A DNA stretch of 8,575 nt from Bacillota bacterium. GTDB lineage: Bacteria; Bacillota; Clostridia; Peptostreptococcales; Anaerovoracaceae. The translations under genes were made by a program, and so were the position numbers. A model generated the notes under the pieces. It worked only from the letters and a program-made list of their open reading frames with translations. It had not been told where the DNA came from and made no database searches. The stretch is taken from assembly GCA_017619985.1 (NCBI GenBank), contig JAFZRG010000062.1, forward strand, positions 1-8,575, in the 5' to 3' direction. Of the stretch, positions 1 to 5,749 are shown piece by piece (positions within the stretch are counted from its first letter, which is position 1; each line of letters opens with the position of its first letter).

Positions 1-77
1 ACCACGTTGATAGGTCGGAGGTGTAAGCATGGCGACATGTTGAGCTGACCGATACTAATAGGTCGAACACTTGACCA
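1..77 (+). rRNA. 23S ribosomal RNA, 3' end (partial)
   Basis: The first bases match the conserved 3' end of bacterial 23S rRNA. They include the helix-forming stretch around TTGAGCTGACCGATACTAAT (positions 40-59) and the terminal CTTGACC (70-76), which in a full rRNA pairs with the 5' end. The gene begins left of the window. The exact 3' end is set by analogy and may be off by a few bases. Positions 78-139 are the AT-rich 23S-5S spacer, with no gene in it. Confidence 0.93.
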
Positions 78-139
78 ATGGTTTTTGATCTTTGAGCATT
101 GTTTAGTTTTGAAGGTACAATCCATATCTTCACAGAAAA

Positions 140-256
<117 letters not shown>

Positions 257-260
257 TTTT

Positions 261-335
261 GGTCCCATGGTCAAGCGGTTAAGACACGGCCCTTTCACGG
301 CCGTAACCGGGGTTCGATTCCCCGTGGGGCTACCA
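261..335 (+). tRNA. tRNA-Glu (anticodon UUC)
   Basis: A cloverleaf can be drawn. The acceptor stem is 261-267 with 325-331, closed by a terminal G-U pair. The D arm is GGTCAAGCGGTTAAGAC-like. The anticodon stem is CGGCC (287-291) with GGCCG (299-303), and the seven-base loop CTTTCAC carries TTC at 294-296. The T arm is CGGGG-TTCGATT-CCCCG. The 3' CCA is encoded (333-335). It directly follows 5S and is probably processed from the rRNA operon transcript. Confidence 0.96.
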
Positions 336-338
336 GAC

Positions 339-364
339 GAGCCGTACGAAAGTGCGGCTCTTTT
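339..364 (+). terminator. Rho-independent terminator of the rRNA/tRNA-Glu operon
   Basis: A 9-bp stem GAGCCGTAC (339-347) pairs with GTGCGGCTC (352-360) around a GAAA tetraloop. Four T follow (361-364). It lies 4 bases after the tRNA CCA, so it probably ends the rRNA operon transcript. Confidence 0.85.
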
Positions 365-399
365 CATAAGTTTATAAGGGTCAGAAAGCAGGCGAAACG

Positions 400-876
400 A
401 TGGCGGAACTTACATTCAAACCTTACGAAGCGGAAGACGCGAAGACTCTTTTAGGACTTTTCTACGAGATGGCCGAGTATGAAGGCATTCTGGACCAGCT
501 CCGGGCAACGGAAGAAGACCTGAAGCGCTGGATCCTGGACGAAAAGATGCTCCACATGCGCCTGATCCAGGAAGACGGCGTCTCGATCGGCTATGTCTGC
601 TGGTATTACAACTTCTCTTCCTTCCTCTGCAAGCCCGGGCTCTATCTCGAGGACGTGTATATCCAGCCTGCGCACCGCGGCAAGGGATACGGGACGGAAG
701 CGCTGAAGATGCTGGCGAGGACAGCGGTCGAAAAGAACTGCGAACGCTTCGAATGGGTGTGCCTGGACTGGAACGAGTCCGCGCTGAAGGTCTACGACGG
801 CATCGGCGCCAAGCGGACCGGTTTTCTGCTGCTGCGCATGGACGGCGAGCGCCTGAAGGAGTTCGCGAAGGCGTGA
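400..876 (+). CDS. GNAT-family N-acetyltransferase, diamine/spermidine (SSAT-like) type
   Basis: This 158-residue protein has one full GNAT fold and should move an acetyl group from acetyl-CoA to an amine in the cytosol. The acetyl-CoA pyrophosphate loop RGKGYG (R93-G98) fits the R/Q-x-x-G-x-G/A motif. The strand before it, LYLEDVYIQP (81-90), and the preceding block NFSSFLCKPG (71-80) closely resemble eukaryotic and bacterial spermidine/diamine acetyltransferases, where this strand's acidic pair lies near the amine. Motif B is DWNESALKVYDGIGAK (123-138). The substrate is inferred from resemblance and could be another polyamine, a thialysine-like amine or an amino acid. The ATG has a weak purine-rich ribosome site (about 387-392). 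A TATAAG at 373-378 could be a -10 box, but no good -35 is seen. No terminator separates it from the tRNA-Leu gene 20 bases downstream. Confidence 0.87.
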   Translation: MAELTFKPYEAEDAKTLLGLFYEMAEYEGILDQLRATEEDLKRWILDEKMLHMRLIQEDGVSIGYVCWYYNFSSFLCKPGLYLEDVYIQPAHRGKGYGTEALKMLARTAVEKNCERFEWVCLDWNESALKVYDGIGAKRTGFLLLRMDGERLKEFAKA

Positions 877-896
877 CCCTTGCAAATTCAAGTTGT

Positions 897-979
897 GCGG
901 CTGTGGTGAAACTGGCAGACACGCAGGATTTAGGTTCCTGTGGGAGACCGTGCAGGTTCGAGTCCTGTCAGCCGCACCA
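897..979 (+). tRNA. tRNA-Leu (anticodon UAG)
   Basis: This is an 83-base class II tRNA with encoded CCA (977-979). The acceptor stem is GCGGCTG (897-903) with CAGCCGC (969-975). The anticodon stem is CAGGA (924-928) with TCCTG (936-940), and the loop TTTAGGT gives anticodon TAG at 931-933. A long variable arm (about 941-950) is typical for leucine. The T arm is GCAGG-TTCGAGT-CCTGT. It starts 20 bases after the acetyltransferase stop, too close for a complete promoter in the gap. It is therefore probably cut from the upstream mRNA or driven from inside that gene's end. Confidence 0.96.
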
Positions 980-984
980 GGCAG

Positions 985-1008
985 AAAGGATGCTTCGGCG
1001 TCCTTTTT
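985..1008 (+). terminator. Rho-independent terminator after tRNA-Leu
   Basis: The stem AAAGGATGC (985-993) pairs with GCGTCCTTT (998-1006) around a stable TTCG tetraloop. The A/T ends form an A-tract and T-tract continuing to 1008. It should end the acetyltransferase/tRNA-Leu transcript and insulate the copper operon that starts 10 bases later. Confidence 0.87.
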
Positions 1009-1017
1009 GTTTTACGC

Positions 1018-1046
1018 TTGACAAATACCCGCAGGGGGTATATAAC
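1018..1046 (+). promoter_or_regulatory. Sigma-A type promoter of the csoR-copA operon
   Basis: A perfect -35 box TTGACA (1018-1023) is followed after exactly 17 bases by TATAAC (1041-1046), one mismatch from TATAAT. Transcription should start near 1052-1054. A CsoR-type operator fills the spacer, so repressor binding would block the polymerase directly. Confidence 0.88.
1025..1041. promoter_or_regulatory. CsoR-type copper operator O1 (between -35 and -10)
   Basis: A perfect inverted repeat ATACCC-N5-GGGTAT has its centre at 1033. The pseudo-palindrome with TACCC/GGGTA arms matches the known operators of Bacillus-type CsoR repressors. It occupies the promoter spacer and the first -10 base. 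Binding of apo-CsoR and release by Cu(I) is inferred from the family. Confidence 0.85.
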
Positions 1047-1061
1047 TATGACGGAACATAA

Positions 1062-1078
1062 ATACCCACCAGGGGTAT
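1062..1078. promoter_or_regulatory. Second CsoR-type operator O2 (5' untranslated region)
   Basis: A second perfect ATACCC-N5-GGGTAT repeat has its centre at 1070, 37 bp downstream of the first. It lies between the predicted transcription start and the csoR ribosome site (AAAGGA, 1082-1087). Both operators share the same arms but differ in the 5-base spacer, which supports selection on the arms. In RNA the arms could also form a small hairpin in the leader. Confidence 0.8.
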
Positions 1079-1096
1079 ATGAAAGGATAAACCGTT

Positions 1097-1411
1097 ATGG
1101 ACGAAAAGAAAACGTGCTGCTGCGAGGGTCACCGCACGAAAGAACGCGGTGAAAAGGAATACAAAGACCTGATGAACCGCCTTAAGCGCATCGAAGGACA
1201 GGTGCGCGGTGTCGAGAAGATGCTGGAGGAAGGCGCATACTGCCCTGACATCATGGTGCAGGTGTCCGCGATCAACTGCGCGCTCAACAGCTTCAATAAA
1301 GTGCTGCTGTCATCCCATATGAAGAGCTGCGTCGTGGAGGACATCCGGGACGGCAAGGGCGACGAAGCCATCGACGAGCTGGCAGCCCTGCTGCAGAAAG
1401 TCATGAAGTAG
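1097..1411 (+). CDS. csoR: CsoR-family copper-sensing transcriptional repressor
   Basis: This 104-residue all-helical DUF156/CsoR-family protein is expected to repress the copper operon and let go of DNA when it binds Cu(I). The core starts near residue 22 with LMNRLKRIEGQVRGVEKM, the usual first helix. The copper ligands are C49, H74 and C78, with the spacing of known CsoR proteins (25 and 4 residues). The second-shell positions also fit copper: Y48 before C49, and E94 sixteen residues after C78. This argues against the RcnR (nickel/cobalt), FrmR (formaldehyde) and CstR (persulfide) subgroups. The N-terminus is unusual, with three consecutive cysteines (C7-C9) and H12 before the fold. The ribosome site AAAGGA (1082-1087) sits about 9 bases before the ATG. 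It is first in an operon with copA, 8 bases downstream, and two operators upstream imply autoregulation. Confidence 0.93.
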   Translation: MDEKKTCCCEGHRTKERGEKEYKDLMNRLKRIEGQVRGVEKMLEEGAYCPDIMVQVSAINCALNSFNKVLLSSHMKSCVVEDIRDGKGDEAIDELAALLQKVMK

Positions 1412-1419
1412 GGAACGGC

Positions 1420-3996
1420 ATGGAACAATATAACGTTACCGGCATGAGCTGCGCTGCCTGCAGTGCCAGAGTGGAGAAAGCCGTGGGCAAGGTCCCCGGG
1501 GTCACGGGCTGCTCCGTCAGCCTGCTGACGAATTCCATGGGCGTGGAAGGAACGGCGGCTCCTGCCGACATCATCAAAGCGGTCACGGACGCAGGGTACG
1601 GCGCTTCGCTGAAAGGGGCAACCCGGGGCGGCGTCCGGACAGGATCCGCATCCGCTGCGGACGAAGATGCTCTGAAGGATACGGAAACGCCGAAGCTGAA
1701 AAAAAGGCTCATCCGCTCCGTCATCGTGCTGCTCGTGCTCATGTATTTCTCCATGGGTCACATGATGTGGGGCTGGCCCGCTCCCGCGGCGTTCGACAAC
1801 CACGTGTTTTTAGGCACGTTCGAGATGCTGCTGGCCATCGTGTGCCTCATCATCAACGGCAGGTTCTTCACGTCCGGTTTCGGTGCGCTGCGGCACGGCG
1901 CGCCGAACATGGACACCCTCGTCGCGCTCGGGAGCACCGCGAGTTTCGGCTATTCGCTGTTCGAACTGTTCGCGATGATCCTGGCGCAGGGAAACGGCGA
2001 TCATGAGACCGTCATGCGCCTTGGCATGAACCTCTATTTCGAGTCCGCGGCCATGATCCCGACGCTCATCACCGTGGGCAAGATGCTGGAGGCGAGGTCG
2101 AAAGGCCGTACGACGGACGCGCTCAAAGGCCTGATGAAGCTCGCTCCGAAGACTGCCGTGCTCTGGAAGGACGGGGCGGAGCAGGAGGTGCCGATCGAAG
2201 ACGTACAGGTCGGCGATATCTTCGTCGTCCGTCCGGGCGGATCCGTGCCCGTGGACGGCATCATCACGGAAGGATCCACCGCGGTCGACGAATCCGCGCT
2301 CACCGGCGAGAGCATTCCGGTCGATAAGGAAGAAGGCGATCTCGTCTCCGCGGCGACGGTCAATCAGTCCGGCTACGTCCGCTGCCGCGCGACGCGCGTC
2401 GGAGAAGACACGACCCTGTCGCAGATCATCAGGACCGTTTCGGACGCGGCCGCGACCAAAGCGCCGCTGGCGCGCATCGCGGACAGGGTGTCCGGCGTAT
2501 TCGTTCCGGCGGTCATCGGTATCGCCCTCGTGACCCTCGCAGGCTGGCTCCTGGCCGGAAGACCGTTCAGTTTCGCCATCGCCCGGGCCATCTCGGTGCT
2601 GGTCATCAGCTGTCCGTGCGCACTGGGCCTCGCGACCCCCGTGGCCATCATGGTCGGCAGCGGCATGGGCGCGAAGAACGGCATCCTGTACAAGACTGCA
2701 GCTTCGCTGGAGGCGGCTGGCAGAGCGCAGACGGTCGCGCTCGATAAGACCGGCACGATCACGGAAGGACAGCCGAAACTCACGGATCTGTTCCCCGCGG
2801 AAGGGGTGAGCGAAGAGGAACTGCTTGCGAAAGCAGCAGCTCTGGAGAGCCGCAGCGAGCACCCGCTGGCAAAGGCAGTGCTGAAGGCTTACGCGGAAAA
2901 GACGGAAGAACTGCCTGCGGAAGTTTCGGACTTCACCGCGCTTCCCGGCAACGGCCTGACGGCGGTCCTGGACGGCAGCACGCTCACCGGCGGCAGCCTG
3001 AAGTTCCTGCAGCAGACCTGCCGTGTCGACGCGGCTCTGGTGCAGAAGGCGGAAGAGCTGGCGCAGCAGGGAAAGACACCGCTGCTGTTCGCCGAAGACG
3101 GTAAGATGCTCGGCATCGTTGCCGTGGCGGATACGATCAAGGACGATTCGAGGCAGGCGGTAAAGGAACTGCAGGGCATGGGCCTGGACGTGGTCATGCT
3201 CACCGGCGACAACGAGCGCACCGCGAAGGCGATCGGCGCGCAGGCGGGCGTTGACCGGGTCATCGCGGGGGTGCTGCCCTCGGAGAAGGCGAAGGTGATC
3301 GAAGACCTGAAGAAGGACGGCAAGGTGATCATGGTCGGCGACGGCATCAACGACGCGCCTGCCCTGACGACGGCGGACACCGGCATCGCGATCGGAGCCG
3401 GTACGGACGTGGCGATCGACGCGGCCGATATCGTGGTCATGAAGAGCCGCCTGACGGACGTTTCCGCGGCCATCCGCATGAGCCGCGCCACGATACGCAA
3501 CATCCACCAGAACCTGTTCTGGGCGTTTTTCTACAACGCGGTCTGCATTCCGCTGGCCATCGGGCTGTACGGGATCGCCATGAAGCCGGTGTACGGCGCG
3601 GCGGCCATGAGTCTGTCGAGTTTCTGCGTGTGCATGAACGCGCTGCGGCTGAATCTGGTCGACGTCCACGATGCCTCCAGAGACCGCAAAATCGCCCGGA
3701 AAACCGCGCAAAGCGCGATGGTGGATAAAGATATCAACGAAGAGATAAATACGGCGGAAATCGCCGAAATCAAGGAGGAACAGACGATGACGAAGACACT
3801 GACGGTAGAGGGCATGATGTGCATGCACTGCGAAGCGAGAGTCAAAAAGGCGCTCGAGGCGGTCGACGGCGTGGAATCTGCCGTAGCGAGCCACGAAGCG
3901 GGCACGGCGGTCGTGACCCTGAGCAAAGAGGTGCCGGACGAGGTGCTGAAAGAAGCGGTCGAAGCGCAGGATTATCCGGTGACAGGGATCGCGTAA
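1420..3996 (+). CDS. copA: Cu(I)-exporting P1B-1-type ATPase with N- and C-terminal heavy-metal-binding domains
   Basis: This 858-residue inner-membrane pump hydrolyses ATP to expel Cu(I). In order, it has a heavy-metal-associated domain with GMSCAAC (8-14; C11, C14), the first membrane helices from about 98, and the actuator motif TGES (295-298). The membrane copper site CPC (398-400) is followed by DKTGT with phosphorylated D442, the nucleotide-domain HP (481-482) and GDGINDAP (640-647). YN-x4-P (705-711) and M-xx-SS (730-734) are the P1B-1 copper signature. A charged linker (about 750-789) then joins a second metal-binding domain, GMMCMHC (798-804; C801, C804), much like a whole CopZ chaperone. 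A purine-rich site overlaps the csoR stop, 8 bases before the ATG. Typical CopA proteins end shortly after the last membrane helix, so about 110 residues are extra. The linker encodes a strong internal ribosome site. Confidence 0.95.
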   Translation: MEQYNVTGMSCAACSARVEKAVGKVPGVTGCSVSLLTNSMGVEGTAAPADIIKAVTDAGYGASLKGATRGGVRTGSASAADEDALKDTETPKLKKRLIRSVIVLLVLMYFSMGHMMWGWPAPAAFDNHVFLGTFEMLLAIVCLIINGRFFTSGFGALRHGAPNMDTLVALGSTASFGYSLFELFAMILAQGNGDHETVMRLGMNLYFESAAMIPTLITVGKMLEARSKGRTTDALKGLMKLAPKTAVLWKDGAEQEVPIEDVQVGDIFVVRPGGSVPVDGIITEGSTAVDESALTGESIPVDKEEGDLVSAATVNQSGYVRCRATRVGEDTTLSQIIRTVSDAAATKAPLARIADRVSGVFVPAVIGIALVTLAGWLLAGRPFSFAIARAISVLVISCPCALGLATPVAIMVGSGMGAKNGILYKTAASLEAAGRAQTVALDKTGTITEGQPKLTDLFPAEGVSEEELLAKAAALESRSEHPLAKAVLKAYAEKTEELPAEVSDFTALPGNGLTAVLDGSTLTGGSLKFLQQTCRVDAALVQKAEELAQQGKTPLLFAEDGKMLGIVAVADTIKDDSRQAVKELQGMGLDVVMLTGDNERTAKAIGAQAGVDRVIAGVLPSEKAKVIEDLKKDGKVIMVGDGINDAPALTTADTGIAIGAGTDVAIDAADIVVMKSRLTDVSAAIRMSRATIRNIHQNLFWAFFYNAVCIPLAIGLYGIAMKPVYGAAAMSLSSFCVCMNALRLNLVDVHDASRDRKIARKTAQSAMVDKDINEEINTAEIAEIKEEQTMTKTLTVEGMMCMHCEARVKKALEAVDGVESAVASHEAGTAVVTLSKEVPDEVLKEAVEAQDYPVTGIA
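3772..3778 (+). promoter_or_regulatory. Internal Shine-Dalgarno site within copA
   Basis: AAGGAGG lies inside copA codons for the charged linker. It is followed after 8 bases by an in-frame ATG (3787). This is a near-perfect match to the 16S anti-Shine-Dalgarno and is stronger than the sites of csoR (AAAGGA) or copA (AGGGAA). Confidence 0.7.
3787..3996 (+). CDS. copZ: Possible free CopZ-like copper chaperone from internal start in copA
   Basis: Starting at copA codon 790 (ATG), the same frame gives a 69-residue protein, the usual length of a stand-alone CopZ. It begins MTKTLTVEGMMCMHC, so the copper-binding C-x-x-C falls at residues 12 and 15 as in CopZ/Atx1 chaperones. The domain continues to the natural C-terminus with no spare residues. 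The internal AAGGAGG gives good initiation spacing. This looks like a once separate copZ that became joined to copA by loss of the copA stop while keeping its own start signals. If used, it would hand Cu(I) to CopA or CsoR in the cytosol. The domain is certain. That a free protein is actually made is an inference. Confidence 0.55.
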   Translation: MTKTLTVEGMMCMHCEARVKKALEAVDGVESAVASHEAGTAVVTLSKEVPDEVLKEAVEAQDYPVTGIA

Positions 3997-4163
3997 GTTA
4001 TAGATGCAAGTTAAAAGCGACCTCGGACTGTTTCGGCTCGCTCGGCACCACTTTATCGCTCGCAGCCCTCTGAAATCGGGCTGCTCGTTCAGCGTTAGCG
4101 ACTGCCTCGCCGATCCGAAACAGATCCTCGGTCGCTCCAATGTTACATAATAACGTACAAAAT
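3997..4163. repeat. Large imperfect palindrome, possible MITE-like or structured RNA element
   Basis: This gene-free stretch after copA holds nested inverted repeats around a centre near 4073. GCAGCCC (4062-4068) pairs with GGGCTGC (4078-4084), GGCA (4044-4047) with TGCC (4103-4106), CTGTTTCGG (4028-4036) with CCGAAACAG (4115-4123), and AGCGACC (4016-4022) with GGTCGCT (4130-4136). Weaker similarity reaches the outer ends at GTTAT (3997-4001) and ATAAC (about 4150-4154). There is no T-run, so it is not an ordinary terminator. A small non-autonomous element or a folded 3' untranslated region both fit. I saw no second copy in the window. Confidence 0.45.
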
Positions 4164-4204
4164 AAAAGCAATCACAAGCCATAAAAGTGCTTATGACTGC
4201 TTTT
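4164..4204. terminator. Bidirectional terminator between copA and the C39-like gene
   Basis: The arms AAAAGCAATCACAAGC (4164-4179) and GCTTATGACTGCTTTT (4189-4204) pair with two mismatches around a 9-base loop. On the plus strand the stem ends in a T-run (4201-4205). On the minus strand it continues as TTTTATTTT. It therefore serves both convergent genes, the copper operon and the minus-strand gene ending at 4215. Confidence 0.8.
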
Positions 4205-4214
4205 TAATTGTTTA

Positions 4215-5654
4215 TTATATCTTCGCGATATAGTGTATACCGCTGTTCTCTATGACGCCGAAGACGATGGTCTTGCCCTTTGCTTTCAGGCGGCTGAAAT
4301 AGTCGCCTTCGACCCAGACCTTGCCGTCGGGGGTCACGAGCACGCCTTCGTAGTGGAAGGTGTGGTTGGCGGTGCAGCGCTTCGTCTGCGGCGTGAGTTC
4401 GCTCAGCTCGTCCTCGCAGTACCAGTACATCGTGCCGTGGCCGCCGAACGTCTTCCTCTTTTCGCGCAGGAAATCGATGCTCAGCGCGACGGGCTTTCCT
4501 TCCGCCGTCAGCGTGTAGACGCCGGGCCTGCCTTCCTCGGGAACGAGCTGCGCTTCGACGCGGGGCATGGCCCGCAGCAGGGGAACGCCTTCCTTTCTCC
4601 GGCAGACATAGGTCATGCGGCGGTACCAGGCTTTGGACAGCTGGCTCCAGCGGTATTCGCGCGGACCGGACGAGACATCGAAGCCGCCGGCCGGGTCATT
4701 GACGTAGAAGACCGTTTCGCTGAGTTCTTCATTGAAATAGTAGCCCGTGGCGACGACGAGGTGTCCGTGCGTCGTGACGGTCGCGTTGTCGAGCTGCGGC
4801 ACGTCGAAATCGCTGCGCCAGCTGTATTTGACGGAAAGTCCGACGGGGTTGCCCTTGGCCAGTTCCGCCATCAGGTCTTCCTTGCTCATATAGCAGGCGT
4901 AACTCTCGAATCCGTGCGCGCCGGCACAGGCGACGGTGTAGCTCCAGTTTCCCGTGCCGTCGAAACCGTAGTCGTTGCACAGGAACGTGGCTTCCTCCGG
5001 CAGCATGTCCAGTCCGAGGCCGCTCATCTGCATGGCGATGGACGTCGCGGAGCAGATGACCCCGCCGTAGTCCGGATCCCTGCGCTTCTGCGAGATGACC
5101 GGGGTGTCGAGATGGACTCTTTCCGGCAGCTCTCCGACACCTTCCCTGCATTCCGGGTCGTCGCATTTCTCCTGCCAGTCCGGGTCGTTCGTGTTCTTCC
5201 AGGTCGCTGCGAGCAGGGTGAGGGACGGCATGTGCTGCGCTCCCTGACGGACCCGCAGAACGGCCTTCAGCTGGAACGCGTCCGCCGTCTTTCCGTCCTT
5301 GACGTTCACGGAGCTGTCGCCTCCGTCCCGGTACGTATTGGCCCAGACGAGACCGTCTTCCTGGTCGGGACAGGCTCTCCTGATATGCGTGCCCCAGACG
5401 CCCCAGCTCATCCAGGCGCTCCAGCGGCCGTCCACCCGCAGGCGGCCGTAAACTTCCGCCTCGGCGGTTCCCGGGGTCAGCGCGTTCCAGGACGCGACGA
5501 GGTCGTTGAACGGTTCCTCCGTCTCGACCGGTTCCGCCAGGAACACGCCTTCGAGCGGTCCTGCCAGCACCAGCGCTCTGCGCGCTTCATCATAGTTCAG
5601 ATTGCTCAGCCGGCCTTGTTTCAGGTCTGCGTTTTTCCACAATTTCGTATTCAT
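4215..5654 (-). CDS. C39-like papain-fold peptidase family protein, no signal peptide
   Basis: This 479-residue protein has a central C39-like (papain-fold) domain at about 180-352. The Cys region is ISQKRRDPDYGGVICSATS, with Q189 as likely oxyanion residue and C201 as nucleophile. The His region is THGHLVVATGYY, with H298, and VNDPAGG follows with D320. Order and spacing fit a complete Cys-His-Asp site. The N-terminal 150 residues look beta-rich with many aromatics (about 55-130), and another module follows the peptidase (about 360-479). I do not recognise either flanking part. Unlike ABC-transporter C39 peptidases it has no membrane segments, and no secretion signal is visible. Substrate and true proteolytic activity are unknown. 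The ATG is preceded by AGGAG at a slightly long 12-base spacing. It is probably transcribed alone, from an extended -10 promoter just upstream to a bidirectional terminator. Confidence 0.82.
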   Translation of the reverse strand: MNTKLWKNADLKQGRLSNLNYDEARRALVLAGPLEGVFLAEPVETEEPFNDLVASWNALTPGTAEAEVYGRLRVDGRWSAWMSWGVWGTHIRRACPDQEDGLVWANTYRDGGDSSVNVKDGKTADAFQLKAVLRVRQGAQHMPSLTLLAATWKNTNDPDWQEKCDDPECREGVGELPERVHLDTPVISQKRRDPDYGGVICSATSIAMQMSGLGLDMLPEEATFLCNDYGFDGTGNWSYTVACAGAHGFESYACYMSKEDLMAELAKGNPVGLSVKYSWRSDFDVPQLDNATVTTHGHLVVATGYYFNEELSETVFYVNDPAGGFDVSSGPREYRWSQLSKAWYRRMTYVCRRKEGVPLLRAMPRVEAQLVPEEGRPGVYTLTAEGKPVALSIDFLREKRKTFGGHGTMYWYCEDELSELTPQTKRCTANHTFHYEGVLVTPDGKVWVEGDYFSRLKAKGKTIVFGVIENSGIHYIAKI

Positions 5655-5677
5655 TCGTCACATACGCTCCTGCGTCC

Positions 5678-5686
5678 ATTGTAGCA
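5678..5686 (-). promoter_or_regulatory. Extended -10 promoter of the C39-like gene
   Basis: Read on the minus strand, TGC TACAAT is an extended -10 element with one mismatch to TATAAT. No good -35 box is seen at 17 bp, as is common with extended -10 promoters. Transcription would start near 5671, leaving a leader of under 20 bases with the AGGAG ribosome site close to its start. Confidence 0.5.
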
Positions 5687-5709
5687 CAGACAGACCGGCG
5701 CGGCATAAG

Positions 5710-5740
5710 AAAAACGCCCCGGAAACGTCCGGAGCGCTTT
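5710..5740 (-). terminator. Terminator of the cytidylate-kinase-like gene
   Basis: On the minus strand, AAAGCGCTCCGGA forms a stem with TCCGGGGCGTTT, with one bulged G and a G-U pair. A T-rich tract (TTTTTC) follows. It lies 10-40 bases past the kinase-like gene's stop and before the promoter of the next minus-strand gene, so the two are separate units. Confidence 0.75.
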
Positions 5741-5749
5741 ACTTTTGTG

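Noticed and set aside
361..399. Confident promoter for the acetyltransferase
   Set aside because: Only a lone TATAAG (373-378) is visible. The -35 position falls in the terminator hairpin and does not resemble TTGACA, so I mention it only within the gene entry.
1048..1152. Small leader peptide starting at the ATG at 1048
   Set aside because: It has no ribosome site, overlaps csoR in another frame, and its sequence is explained by the second operator.
3819..4073. 84-residue frame spanning the copA end and the palindrome
   Set aside because: It starts inside copA in another frame and has no motif. The part past copA is only the inverted-repeat sequence.
1810..4182. Very long open frame antisense to copA
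   Set aside because: It has no recognisable domain and lies fully opposite a certain gene. GC-rich codon use leaves such antisense frames open, and it is arginine/histidine-rich as expected for a shadow.
4233..5684. Long plus-strand open frame opposite the C39-like gene
   Set aside because: The minus-strand protein has catalytic motifs, a promoter and a terminator. The plus-strand translation shows no known motif and no good ribosome site.
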